From the NCBI RefSeq assembly GCF_007558815.1, contig NZ_VLTJ01000007.1, positions 340,821 through 404,820 on the forward strand: a DNA stretch of 64,000 bases, written 5' to 3'. Positions 17,396 through 25,005 of this stretch are shown here, piece by piece; within the stretch, counting starts at the first letter, position 1; every line of letters begins with the position of its first letter. This DNA is from Verticiella sediminum. GTDB lineage: Bacteria; Pseudomonadota; Gammaproteobacteria; Burkholderiales; Burkholderiaceae_B. Under the pieces are notes generated by a model, which was not told the origin of the DNA, did not search any database, and saw nothing but the letters and a program-made list of their open reading frames with translations. Both the position numbers and the translations under genes were made by a program.

Positions 17396-18178
17396 ATGGC
17401 AACCACCACCGAGAAAAGCGAGAACGTGCGTGCGGTAGGCCGCGCGCTGGAGATCCTGCTCGCCTTCACACCGCAGGATGTCGAGCTCTCGCCCGCGGAG
17501 CTGCTCAAGCGGGTCGACCTTTCCCGCCCGACGCTGTATCGGCTGCTCTACACCCTCGAAGAGCATGGGTTCCTGGTGTCCGCGGGCGAACCGCAGAAGT
17601 TCCGCCTCGGCCCCTCGGTGGCCAGACTGGCCCATGTCTGGACATCCAGCCTGGACCTGTCGCTGCTCGCGCAGCCCGTCCTGCAGCGGATCTGGCGCGA
17701 GACCAGCGAGACCGTCGCGATGTTCGTCCCGCAGGGGCCGTTGCGCCTGTGCGTGGCGGAGCTGCCCAGCCCGCAACCGCTGAACTTCAAACGGGGCGTG
17801 GGATATACGGAGCGCATCGTGCGCGGCGCCTCCGGGCGCGCCATCCTCGCCTACATGGACGCCGCGCCGGAAGAGCTGCGGGAATATCTCCGGGATTCCG
17901 GTGTCGATCTCAAGGTGCTGCAGGAGGAACTGGTACAGACCCGCAAACGGGGCTATGCGAGCAGCCACAACGAGCTCATTTCCGGCGCGGTCGCGGTCGC
18001 GGTGCCGTTCTTCGATCGCCACGGGGCCGCGGCCGGCTCGATCGGGGTCTTCGGCCCTGAAGTGAGACTCAACGCCAGCCGGCTCAAGCAGGTCGCAAAG
18101 CTGCTCGTCGAGGAGGCCGCCACCCTGTCGGGCATGCTGGGCCATAGCGCAGAACACAGCGCAGAAGCGCGCATGTGA
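17396..18178 (+). CDS. IclR-family transcriptional regulator
   Basis: 260 residues. An N-terminal winged helix (RAVGRALEILLAF, then SPAELLKRVDLSRPTLYRLL) is followed by the IclR effector domain (RIVRGASGRAILAYM, KRGYASSHNELISGAVAVAV, GAAAGSIGVFGPE). ATG 17396 is preceded by GAGGAA at 17381-17386; longer in-frame starts lie in the promoter. It is divergent from the dioxygenase operon and just upstream of a Bug receptor, so it is the natural candidate to sense the substrate and control both. IclR members can activate or repress; which is not visible here. Confidence 0.93.
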   Translation: MATTTEKSENVRAVGRALEILLAFTPQDVELSPAELLKRVDLSRPTLYRLLYTLEEHGFLVSAGEPQKFRLGPSVARLAHVWTSSLDLSLLAQPVLQRIWRETSETVAMFVPQGPLRLCVAELPSPQPLNFKRGVGYTERIVRGASGRAILAYMDAAPEELREYLRDSGVDLKVLQEELVQTRKRGYASSHNELISGAVAVAVPFFDRHGAAAGSIGVFGPEVRLNASRLKQVAKLLVEEAATLSGMLGHSAEHSAEARM

Positions 18179-18223
18179 CACCGCGAGCAGCGCATATCCA
18201 CTGTGCGGACTGCGTGATCAGAA

Positions 18224-18258
18224 TTTGACCTACGTCAAAATCTGTCCGTAAAATGGAC
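18224..18258 (+). promoter_or_regulatory. Operator-like dyads upstream of the Bug receptor
   Basis: Two dyads sit in the 144-bp gap. TTTGAC-CTAC-GTCAAA (18224-18239) has perfect 6-bp arms. TGTCC (18243-18247) with TGGAC (18254-18258) repeats the half-site seen in front of the dioxygenase operon, which suggests control by the same IclR protein. Confidence 0.4.
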
Positions 18259-18322
18259 TCGGTATCCGCTTGACGGATGCTCGGCCCAGGTCGACCCATG
18301 AACAAGTACAGGAGACATCGCA

Positions 18323-19324
18323 ATGCTCAATCGCCCCGTCCGCGCCCGTCGGGCGTATCTTCGCGCCGTCTGTACGGCCCTGGCCGGCGCCGTGCTGTCG
18401 GCTTTCGCATCCACCGCAGCGGCCGACGGCTACCCTGAGAAGCCGGTGAGCATCGTCGTCGGCTTCGCGCCGGGCGGCACCAACGACATCCTGGCGCGTC
18501 TGGTCTCCGCCAAGCTGCAGGAGCGGCTCAAGCAGAGCTTCGTGGTGGAGAACAAGCCGGGCGCCAGCTCGGCCATCGGCACCGGCTTCGTGGCGAAAGC
18601 CAAGCCCGACGGCTATACGCTGCTGGTGTCCTCCAGCGGCGGCCTGACGGTGAACCCGGCGGTGATGAAGGGCCTGTCGTACGACCCCATGCAGGATTTC
18701 GAGCCCATCGCCCTGCTCGGCTCCTTTCCGCTGATCGTGACCGTGCCGGCGGCGCTGCCCATCGCGAACCTGAAGGACCTGGCGCAATACGCCACCGGCA
18801 CCCAGGACGGCAGGCTGGACCACGGAGTCGCTTCTTCATCCTTCCAGCTCGCGGCGGAAACGCTGTCGGCCGCCTCGGACATCAAGTTCAACCACGTGTC
18901 CTACCGTGGTTCCGGGCCGGTGGTGGCCGCCTTGCTGGGGCAGGAAATCCAGGTCGGCGTCCTGGACAGCGCGGCCGTGATGCCCCAGGTGCAGGCGGGC
19001 AAGCTGAAAGCGCTGGCCGTGACCACCGGCAAGCGCTCGGCCGCTTTCCCCGACATCCCGACCGTCGCCGAAAACGGCTTTGCGGACTATGACGTGACGA
19101 TCTGGACCGGACTGATGGCCCCCAAGGGGACGCCCGAACCGGTGCTGGCCGCGCTGCGCACCGCCGTGGCGGACATCCTGAAGGAGCAGGACACCGTCGA
19201 GAAAATGCACGCGCTGGGCATGGACCCGGGCAACACGGATTCCGCGGCGCTGAGCGAACGCATCGCCCAGGACATCGCGCGCTGGGATGAGGTTGCGCGC
19301 GCCGCGAATCTCAAGCCCGAATGA
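18323..19324 (+). CDS. Bug-family (TctC-type) solute-binding receptor
   Basis: 333 residues. An N-terminal signal peptide (about 1-34: a run of Arg, then a hydrophobic stretch ending STAAA) is followed by the Bug core: YPEKPVSIVVGFAPGGTNDI, VVENKPGASSAIG, HVSYRGSGPVVAALLGQ and FPDIPTVAENGF. AGGAGA sits at 18311-18316. Bug receptors are periplasmic and bind carboxylated compounds; most, like this one, have no transporter genes beside them. Its place next to iclR and the dioxygenase operon suggests capture or sensing of the substrate of that pathway. Confidence 0.93.
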   Translation: MLNRPVRARRAYLRAVCTALAGAVLSAFASTAAADGYPEKPVSIVVGFAPGGTNDILARLVSAKLQERLKQSFVVENKPGASSAIGTGFVAKAKPDGYTLLVSSSGGLTVNPAVMKGLSYDPMQDFEPIALLGSFPLIVTVPAALPIANLKDLAQYATGTQDGRLDHGVASSSFQLAAETLSAASDIKFNHVSYRGSGPVVAALLGQEIQVGVLDSAAVMPQVQAGKLKALAVTTGKRSAAFPDIPTVAENGFADYDVTIWTGLMAPKGTPEPVLAALRTAVADILKEQDTVEKMHALGMDPGNTDSAALSERIAQDIARWDEVARAANLKPE

Positions 19325-19408
19325 CGCATCCGGAAGGCGCCTTCATGCCGAGACCTTCCTGTCCCGATGCCTCGCTGGCCTGCAGCGCATCGACCCGGGC
19401 CGCACGGT

Positions 19409-19438
19409 CAAAAAAAAGCGGGCCGCGACAGCGGCCCG
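19409..19438 (-). terminator. Intrinsic terminator for the leftward Bug gene
   Basis: On the minus strand CGGGCCGC-TGTC-GCGGCCCG (19438 to 19419) is followed at once by GC and a run of Ts at about 19409-19417. The 8-bp GC stem, tetraloop and U-tract are a textbook form. It lies 55 bp beyond the stop of the gene at 19493-20473. Confidence 0.85.
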
Positions 19439-19452
19439 TAAAATTCGGAACG

Positions 19453-19483
19453 ATGGAGCCGGCCCCTACACCGGCTCCATTTT
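19453..19483 (+). terminator. Intrinsic terminator for the rightward Bug gene
   Basis: ATGGAGCCGG-CCCCTACA-CCGGCTCCAT, a 10-bp perfect stem, followed by TTT. It lies 130 bp after the stop of the gene at 18323-19324, in tandem with the terminator for the opposing gene. Confidence 0.7.
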
Positions 19484-19492
19484 CCGCCCTCA

Positions 19493-20473
19493 TCAATCGA
19501 TCTTGACGTTCGCGCGCTCCACGATGGAGGCCCAGCCCTTGCCGTCGCGCACCATCGCCTCCTGCATCTCCTCGGGGGTCGTCCCGCCGGGGCGCAGGCT
19601 CAGGGCCGTCAGGCGCTCGGTCATCTCCGGGCTCTTGACGATGCGCATGACCTCCTGCGAGTACTTGTCCAGGATGGGCTTGGGCGTGTTCGCCGGCAGC
19701 AGCAGCGCGAACCAGCCGTTGGCGTCGTAGCCGGGCTGGCCCAGTTCCTTGAGCGTGGGCGCGTCCGGGGCGATGGATACGCGGCTGCCGCCGGTCACCG
19801 CCAGCACCTTGACCTTGCCCGACTTCAGGTGCGGGCCGGCCGAGGTCACGTCCACGAAGGCCACGTCGAGTTGGCCGCCCATCACGTCGACCATCGCGGG
19901 CGCCGCGCCCTTGTAGGGAACGTGGATCACGTCGACGTCGTTGTTCAGCTTGAAGAGTTCGACGTGCAGGTGCGAGGACGTGCCCGCGCCGTAGGAACCC
20001 GCCGACAGCGCGCCCGGGCGCTCCTTGGCGGCCTTGATGATGTCGTCCACCGAGTTGAAGGGCGATGTGGAAGGCACCAGCACCAGGTCGGACGAATACG
20101 CCACGATGGAGACCGGCTGGAAGTCCTTGAAGACGTCGTAGGGCAGGTTCTTGTAGAGCGGCGGCTGCTGGATCAGCGAGGTGATGCCGATCATCGCCGT
20201 GTAGCCGTCCGGGGCCGCGCGCGCGACCTGGCTGCCGCCGATCTGCCCGCCCGCTCCGGCGACGTTGTCGACGATCACGTTCTGGCCCCAGGCTTCCTGC
20301 AGGCCCTTGCCGATGATGCGGCCGATGGTGTCGGTGCCGCCGCCGGCGGGGAACGGGATCACCAGGCGGATGGGCTTGTTCGGAAAATCACCGGCGGCGT
20401 GCGCCACGCCCACCAGTCCCAGTGCGGCCATCAGGGCCGCGGCGCCGAATCGGCGCGCTGCGTTGAACGACAT
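19493..20473 (-). CDS. Bug-family (TctC-type) solute-binding receptor
   Basis: 326 residues. Signal peptide to about residue 26 (AALGLVGVAHA-AG), then FPNKPIRLVIPFPAGGGTDT, VVDNVAGAGGQIGGSQVARA, HVPYKGAAPAMVDVMGGQ and an ending IVERANVKID. ATG 20473 has GGAAGAG just upstream; the open frame beyond it lacks homology. It is convergent with the other Bug gene and 113 bp downstream of the MmgE/PrpD gene on the same strand, so it may be co-transcribed with it and serve the same substrate. Confidence 0.92.
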   Translation of the reverse strand: MSFNAARRFGAAALMAALGLVGVAHAAGDFPNKPIRLVIPFPAGGGTDTIGRIIGKGLQEAWGQNVIVDNVAGAGGQIGGSQVARAAPDGYTAMIGITSLIQQPPLYKNLPYDVFKDFQPVSIVAYSSDLVLVPSTSPFNSVDDIIKAAKERPGALSAGSYGAGTSSHLHVELFKLNNDVDVIHVPYKGAAPAMVDVMGGQLDVAFVDVTSAGPHLKSGKVKVLAVTGGSRVSIAPDAPTLKELGQPGYDANGWFALLLPANTPKPILDKYSQEVMRIVKSPEMTERLTALSLRPGGTTPEEMQEAMVRDGKGWASIVERANVKID

Positions 20474-20586
20474 TGTCTCTTCCTTCCCGTGCTGACGGGC
20501 ATGGCGGCCGGCCTGCTTTTGTTGTGACGGCCGCGGTGTGGCAAGCGCCCGCACGGCACGGCCGTACGGGCGCACCGGTATGCGGT

Positions 20587-21954
20587 TCAGCGGCGCGCGC
20601 CGAACCAATCATTCACATGGGGTTGCGCCTCGAGGCTCCAGACCCGTGCGAACAGCTCGTGCATCTCGGCCTGCGAGGCGCTGTCGCTGTAGCGCGCGAG
20701 CTGCAGGGCCTTGGCCTGCAGCTCCTCGCGCGTCAAGGTATTGCCGGGGTCGCCCTTGGGCACGTCCACGCGCGCCTCGAGCGTGCGGCCGTCGCGGGTC
20801 TGCACCGTGACGCGGCCGATCCACTGCTTGGGATAGGCCGCGTCGATCTCGGCATCGAGCAGCATCTCGACCCGATCGCGAAACGCCGCAACCTTCGCGT
20901 CCGTGAGCGCATGGTCGTCGAACTCGTTGAGCCCGGCATGGCCGTGCACGGCCACCAGCCCGAGCACCGTGCCCATCGAGAACTTGGCCTGGTGCACCGT
21001 GCGCGGGTCGAGCACCGGGCCGAGCACGTCGATCGCGCCCTGGTGCACATGGGCGGTGACCGCCTCGATGTCGTCCCAGGCGAGCTGCTCGCGCACCATC
21101 AGCACCTTCAGCGCATCGGCGGCCGGGTGGGTGTGGCGGCACGAGGCGAAGTACTTGAACGAGGTCTCGGCCGTGGCCCAGCGCGTGCCCAGCCCGTCGA
21201 CCAGGCGCGAGGGATCGGCATCGCTCGACATGCCGGCGGCGAGTCCCTGCGGCCCGCACAGGATGTCGCGCGCGCCGGTGAAGCCGTCGCGCGCCAGCCA
21301 AGCGGCCATGAGGCCATCGGCCGCCGCCTTGGCGGTGTGTAGCTGCTTGGAATCCGCCGCGTCGCGCAGGAACTCCCACAGGCCCGCGGCCTGCGTGCCG
21401 GCCGAGCCCAGGGCCTGCGCCATGCGTTCGGCGTCGAAGCCCCAGAGCTTGCCCACGGCGACGGCGGCGGCCAGCGTGCCCACCGTGGCGGTGGTGTGGA
21501 AGATGCGGTAGTGCGAGCGTCCCAGGAACTCGCCGATGCGGATGCCGGCCTCGTAGCCGGCGATCGACGCCAGCAGCACCTCGGCGCCCGTGCGCTGCTC
21601 GTCCTGCGCCACCGCCATCACGGCGGGGAAGATCACGGCCGCGGGATGGAACACCGAGCCGTTGTGCACGTCGTCCTGCTCGACCACGTGCGAGGCCGCA
21701 CCGTTGACCAGGGCGGCGAAGTACGGCGAGGTGTAGGCTCGCGTGCAGAAGATCTGCGCGCTGCCGTCCTGCGGGCCGGCCGCCTGGGCGAAGCGCGCGA
21801 TGCTCTGCACCGGCTTGGTGCCCTTGCCGGCCAGCGCCGAGGCGAACCAGTCGAGAAACAGATCCTTGGTCTTTTCCACCACCGGCGTCGGCACGTCGTC
21901 GAGCGTGAACTCGGCGAGGAACCGGCACAAGGCCTGGGTCGGATTGTCAGTCAT
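20587..21954 (-). CDS. MmgE/PrpD-family protein
   Basis: 455 residues, normal for the family, which includes 2-methylcitrate dehydratase and cis-aconitate decarboxylase. Typical blocks are KTKDLFLDWFASALAGKGTK, ALVNGAASHVVEQDDVHNGS, HTTATVGTLAAAVAVGKLWG and FKYFASCRHTHPAADAL. There are no partner 2-methylcitrate cycle genes, so PrpD activity is not implied. Bug-neighbouring MmgE genes are common in this family of bacteria and probably act on tricarboxylate-like acids. ATG 21954 is preceded by GGAGA; the longer frame runs into repeat R2. Confidence 0.88.
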   Translation of the reverse strand: MTDNPTQALCRFLAEFTLDDVPTPVVEKTKDLFLDWFASALAGKGTKPVQSIARFAQAAGPQDGSAQIFCTRAYTSPYFAALVNGAASHVVEQDDVHNGSVFHPAAVIFPAVMAVAQDEQRTGAEVLLASIAGYEAGIRIGEFLGRSHYRIFHTTATVGTLAAAVAVGKLWGFDAERMAQALGSAGTQAAGLWEFLRDAADSKQLHTAKAAADGLMAAWLARDGFTGARDILCGPQGLAAGMSSDADPSRLVDGLGTRWATAETSFKYFASCRHTHPAADALKVLMVREQLAWDDIEAVTAHVHQGAIDVLGPVLDPRTVHQAKFSMGTVLGLVAVHGHAGLNEFDDHALTDAKVAAFRDRVEMLLDAEIDAAYPKQWIGRVTVQTRDGRTLEARVDVPKGDPGNTLTREELQAKALQLARYSDSASQAEMHELFARVWSLEAQPHVNDWFGARR

Positions 21955-22006
21955 CGTCAAATCTCCGTGGCGTGTGCCCGCCGCAACGCATGCAAGCACA
22001 CCGCAT

Positions 22007-22090
22007 GATCCAGGGCACAGCGGATCCGGCTTGGCCGGCCCGCCAGTGCCCCCCCCCCCGGGGGGGGGGCGCGTAAGCGCGTAGGGGGAC
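22007..22090 (+). repeat. Dispersed intergenic repeat R2, copy A
   Basis: About 84 bp, GATCCAGGGCACAGCGG at one end and GCGCGTAAGCGCGTAGGGG at the other, with a C11-G10 homopolymer palindrome at 22049-22069. A second copy in the same orientation lies between opgG and opgH. It fills the gap between the acyl-CoA dehydrogenase stop and the MmgE/PrpD start. The reverse strand recalls the start of R1 (C-run, ACGC, CTCAC-like, GCG), so the two may be related. Confidence 0.85.
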
Positions 22091-22098
22091 CTCAACTT

Positions 22099-23262
22099 TC
22101 AGAACGAACGCGGCATGCCGAGGATGTGCTCGGACACGAACGAAAGAATCAGGTTGGTCGATATCGGCGCCACCTGGTAGAGACGGGTCTCGCGGAACTT
22201 GCGCTCGATGTCGTACTCGGCGGCGAAGCCGAACCCGCCGTGGGTCTGCAGGCAGGCGTTGGCGGCTTCCCAGGACGCGTCGGCCGCGAGCAGCTTGGCC
22301 ATGTTGGCCTGGCCGCCGCAGGGCTTGCCCGCATCGAAGAGTTCGGCGGCCTTGACGCGCATCAGGCTGGCGGCCTCGATATTGACGTAGGCGCGCGAGA
22401 TCGGGAACTGGATGCCCTGGTTCTGGCCGATGGGCCGGTCGAACACGCGGCGCTCGGTGGCGTAGCGCGCGGCGCGCTCGGTGAACCAGTAGCCGTCGCC
22501 GATGCACTCGGCGGCGATCAGGATGCGCTCGGCGTTCAGGCCGTCCAGGATGTACTTCAGGCCCTTGCCTTCCTCGCCGATCAGGTTCTCGGCCGGGATC
22601 TCCAGGTTGTCGAAGAACAGCTCGTTGGTCTCGTGGTTGACCATGTTGCGGATCGGCCGTACCGACAGGCCGCGGCCGATGGCGTCGCGCAGGTCGACGA
22701 TGAAGACCGACAGGCCCTCGGACTTGCGCTTGACCTCGGCGAGCGGCGTGGTGCGCGCCAGCAGCAGCATCAGGTCGGAGTGCTGCACGCGCGAGATCCA
22801 GACCTTCTGGCCGTTGACGACGTATTTGTCGCCGCGGCGCTCGGCGACGGTCTTGAGCTTGGTCGTGTCGGTGCCGGTGGTGGGTTCGGTCACGGCCATC
22901 GACTGCATGCGCAGCTCGCCGGAGGCGATGCCGGGCAGGTAGCGCTGCTTCTGCTCGGGCGAGCCGTGGCGCAGCAGGCAGCCCATGATGTACATCTGGC
23001 CATGGCAGGCGCCCGAGTTGCCGCCGTTGCGGTTGATCTCTTCCATGATGACGGAAGCCGCGAGCAGCGGCAGACCCGGGCCGCCGTATTCCTCGGGGAT
23101 CAGGGCGGACAGCCAGCCGGCGCCGGTGAGCGCGTTGACGAAGGCCTCGGGGAACGCGTTCTGCTCTTCGATCTTCTGCCAGTAGGCGGAATCGAAACCC
23201 GCGCAGAGGTCGCGCAGGGCGGCGCGAATGTCGGGATAGAGATCGTCCTGGGTGGGGGTCAT
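22099..23262 (-). CDS. Acyl-CoA dehydrogenase
   Basis: 387 residues, FAD-dependent ACAD fold. LIPEEYGGPGLPLL, MAVTEPTTGTDTTKL, VVNGQKVWISRVQHSDLML and CLQTHGGFGFAAEYDIERKF are conserved blocks. The C-terminal catalytic loop usually read as YEGT is VAPIST here; a Glu in GLNAERILIAAE (E245) sits where isovaleryl-CoA and long-chain enzymes place their base, so activity is still plausible. It shares strand and direction with MmgE/PrpD. The start at 23262 fits the family N-terminus. It is likely part of the CoA-dependent stage of the local pathway. Confidence 0.92.
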   Translation of the reverse strand: MTPTQDDLYPDIRAALRDLCAGFDSAYWQKIEEQNAFPEAFVNALTGAGWLSALIPEEYGGPGLPLLAASVIMEEINRNGGNSGACHGQMYIMGCLLRHGSPEQKQRYLPGIASGELRMQSMAVTEPTTGTDTTKLKTVAERRGDKYVVNGQKVWISRVQHSDLMLLLARTTPLAEVKRKSEGLSVFIVDLRDAIGRGLSVRPIRNMVNHETNELFFDNLEIPAENLIGEEGKGLKYILDGLNAERILIAAECIGDGYWFTERAARYATERRVFDRPIGQNQGIQFPISRAYVNIEAASLMRVKAAELFDAGKPCGGQANMAKLLAADASWEAANACLQTHGGFGFAAEYDIERKFRETRLYQVAPISTNLILSFVSEHILGMPRSF

Positions 23263-23333
23263 GGGTGCGGCCGTCCGTCTTGTATCGTAGGGTGACGCGC
23301 CATTATGGGGGCCGTCCCCACCCGCCCGAATTC

Positions 23334-23370
23334 GGCTTTCCGAAAGAGCGCCTTAGCTTGGCGGAAAGCC
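23334..23370. promoter_or_regulatory. Inverted repeat upstream of the acyl-CoA dehydrogenase
   Basis: GGCTTTCCG (23334-23342) and CGGAAAGCC (23362-23370) are perfect 9-bp arms with a 19-bp spacer, and the left arm also contains CTTTCCGAAAG. It sits 72-108 bp upstream of the dehydrogenase start, where a LysR activator would bind, and just beyond the lysR stop. A CATAAT (minus strand, near 23302-23307) may be the -10. Confidence 0.45.
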
Positions 23371-23432
23371 CGCCCGGCCGGGCCGCCCGCCGCGCGCGCC
23401 GGCGCGCCGTCCACCCTGCCCGCGGCTACGGA

Positions 23433-24362
23433 TCACGCCGCCGCCGCCCCGATCTTGGCCGTGCGCGCCGGCTGCGCCGCGCGCACCAGGTGCTCGATGA
23501 ATGTTTCGGCAAAGCGCGGCAGGTCCCCGCCCGGGCGGCGGCACACCTGGATCTCGCGATGTGCCCACTCGTCTTCGAGCTGGATGAGGCGCAGCGCCTG
23601 GCGGTTGTTGTAGCGCTCGGCGCTGGTGAGCGGGATCACCGCGATCCCGGCATTGGCCTCCACCATCCGGCACACCGCGTCGAAGCTGCCCACCTGGATG
23701 CGCAGGCTGATGCGCTTGCCCATGGCATTGGCGATGTTGTCCAGGAAGGACTGGATCGCGCTCACCTGGCTGATGCCGACGAAGCGGTAGTTGTCGAGCA
23801 GGTCGGCGAAGCGGGTGCGCTTGAACTGGCGCATCGGGTGGTTCACCGAGGCGATCACCACCAGCTCGTCGCTGAACAGCGGCAACGCCTCCAGGCCATC
23901 GATGGCCACGTTGCCGGCGACGATGCCCAGATCGGCCGCGCCACTGTTGAGCGCCGACACGATATCCTTGGAAAGCTTCTCCTCGAGCTCGACATCGACC
24001 TCCGGATTGGCCGCCAGAAAGCTCGACAGCGCATCCGGCAGGAAGGAGTTGGTCGAGGTGGTGTTGGCGAGCACGCGCAGGCGCCCCTTCACGCCGCTGG
24101 CGTAGGGCTGCAGGTCGGCGTGCATGCACTCCAGCTCGCGAAACACTTCGCGCGCGTGCGCCAGCAGCGTTGCGCCCGCGGGCGTCAGGCTCACGCCCTT
24201 GACCTGGCGCACCAGCAGCGGTGTCTGGAAGGCGTCTTCCATCTGCTTGATGCGCGTGCTCGCCGCCGGCAGCGACAGAAAGCTGCGCTCGGCCGCACGG
24301 GTCAGGTTGAGTGTCTCGCCCACATTCAGAAAGAGGCGCAAATCGGTCAGGTCGTACCGCAT
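23433..24362 (-). CDS. LysR-family transcriptional regulator
   Basis: 309 residues. N-terminal helix-turn-helix RLFLNVGETLNLTRAAERSF and SLPAASTRIKQMED, then a periplasmic-binding-like effector domain (LRVLANTTSTNSFLPDALSS, DLGIVAGNVAIDGLEALPLF, ANAGIAVIPLTSAERYNNRQ). It is immediately upstream of the acyl-CoA dehydrogenase on the same strand and divergent from the thioesterase-SDR genes. It is the likely regulator of one or both sides. The coinducer is unknown. Confidence 0.92.
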   Translation of the reverse strand: MRYDLTDLRLFLNVGETLNLTRAAERSFLSLPAASTRIKQMEDAFQTPLLVRQVKGVSLTPAGATLLAHAREVFRELECMHADLQPYASGVKGRLRVLANTTSTNSFLPDALSSFLAANPEVDVELEEKLSKDIVSALNSGAADLGIVAGNVAIDGLEALPLFSDELVVIASVNHPMRQFKRTRFADLLDNYRFVGISQVSAIQSFLDNIANAMGKRISLRIQVGSFDAVCRMVEANAGIAVIPLTSAERYNNRQALRLIQLEDEWAHREIQVCRRPGGDLPRFAETFIEHLVRAAQPARTAKIGAAAA

Positions 24363-24369
24363 GTTCCAT

Positions 24370-24409
24370 CACGCAAAAGCGTGCCTTCAGTAAACCGGAG
24401 TTCCCCGGT
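24370..24409. promoter_or_regulatory. Two small dyads between lysR and the thioesterase gene
   Basis: CACGC-AAAA-GCGTG (24370-24383) and ACCGG-AGTTCC-CCGGT (about 24394-24409) lie in the divergent gap. Either could be the LysR operator. They are pattern matches only. Confidence 0.3.
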
Positions 24410-24458
24410 CCAGCCTGCAGAATCTATCATGCTTCGTTGGGCAGGCGCCCCGGCCCCC

Positions 24459-24464
24459 TAAAAT
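24459..24464 (+). promoter_or_regulatory. Probable -10 element for the thioesterase gene
   Basis: TAAAAT in a run of GC, 45 bp upstream of the ATG at 24509. No clear -35 is present, consistent with an activator-dependent promoter. Confidence 0.4.
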
Positions 24465-24508
24465 GCCCGGGCCGTATCTGGAATACGGCGTTTCCCAAGG
24501 ATCGACAC

Positions 24509-24922
24509 ATGAGCACGCAGGACCCCATCGACTACTTCGGCATCTCCGTTCCGTTGATGCAGTACCTCGGGCTGCGCCCCGAGCAGATCGGCGAAGACTA
24601 CTGCCGCACCTGCCTCACCCTGCGTCCGGAGCTCACCAACAGCCGCGGCGACATCCACGGCGGCACACTGATGGCCATCTTCGACTTCACCATGAGCGCG
24701 GCGGCGCGCGGCCATGCGCCCCACAGCGTGGGCGTGATGACGATCGAAATGTCCACGCATTTTCTGGAAGCCGCCACCGGCGACATCATCATCGAGGGCC
24801 GCTGCATCCGCCGCGGCCGCTCGATCGCCTTCTGCGAAGGCACCATCACCAGCGAAGACGGCGAAAAGCGCGTGGCGGTCGCCCGCGCCACCTTCAAGCT
24901 GGTCCAGCGCCGGGACGTCTGA
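24509..24922 (+). CDS. PaaI-type hotdog thioesterase
   Basis: 137 residues. The hotdog-fold signature is NSRGDIHGGTLMAIFDFTMS (the HGG with downstream Asp), then GVMTIEMSTHFLEAATGDII and IAFCEGTI. Such enzymes hydrolyse acyl- or aryl-CoA thioesters, often rescuing CoA in aromatic catabolism. AAGGA lies 8-14 bp before ATG 24509; the longer upstream frame has no homology. First gene of a rightward set with an SDR and, beyond a terminator, a CoA transferase. Confidence 0.9.
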   Translation: MSTQDPIDYFGISVPLMQYLGLRPEQIGEDYCRTCLTLRPELTNSRGDIHGGTLMAIFDFTMSAAARGHAPHSVGVMTIEMSTHFLEAATGDIIIEGRCIRRGRSIAFCEGTITSEDGEKRVAVARATFKLVQRRDV

Positions 24923-24944
24923 GGCCCTTGCCGGCGCCCGCGCA

Positions 24945-24976
24945 ACGCAGTAGAACCCCGACGCAGTAGAAACCCG
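24945..24976 (+). repeat. Tandem 16-bp duplication upstream of the SDR gene
   Basis: ACGCAGTAGAACCCCG is followed directly by ACGCAGTAGAAACCCG (15 of 16 identical), 30 bp before the SDR start. It could be a recent slippage event or a paired binding site. Confidence 0.6.
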
Positions 24977-25005
24977 ATATTCATACCCAGACACAGGAGA
25001 GATCC

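Noticed and set aside
20587..22095. Longer MmgE/PrpD start at 22095
   Set aside because: The extra 47 codons run through repeat R2 and have no homology; ATG 21954 has GGAGA.
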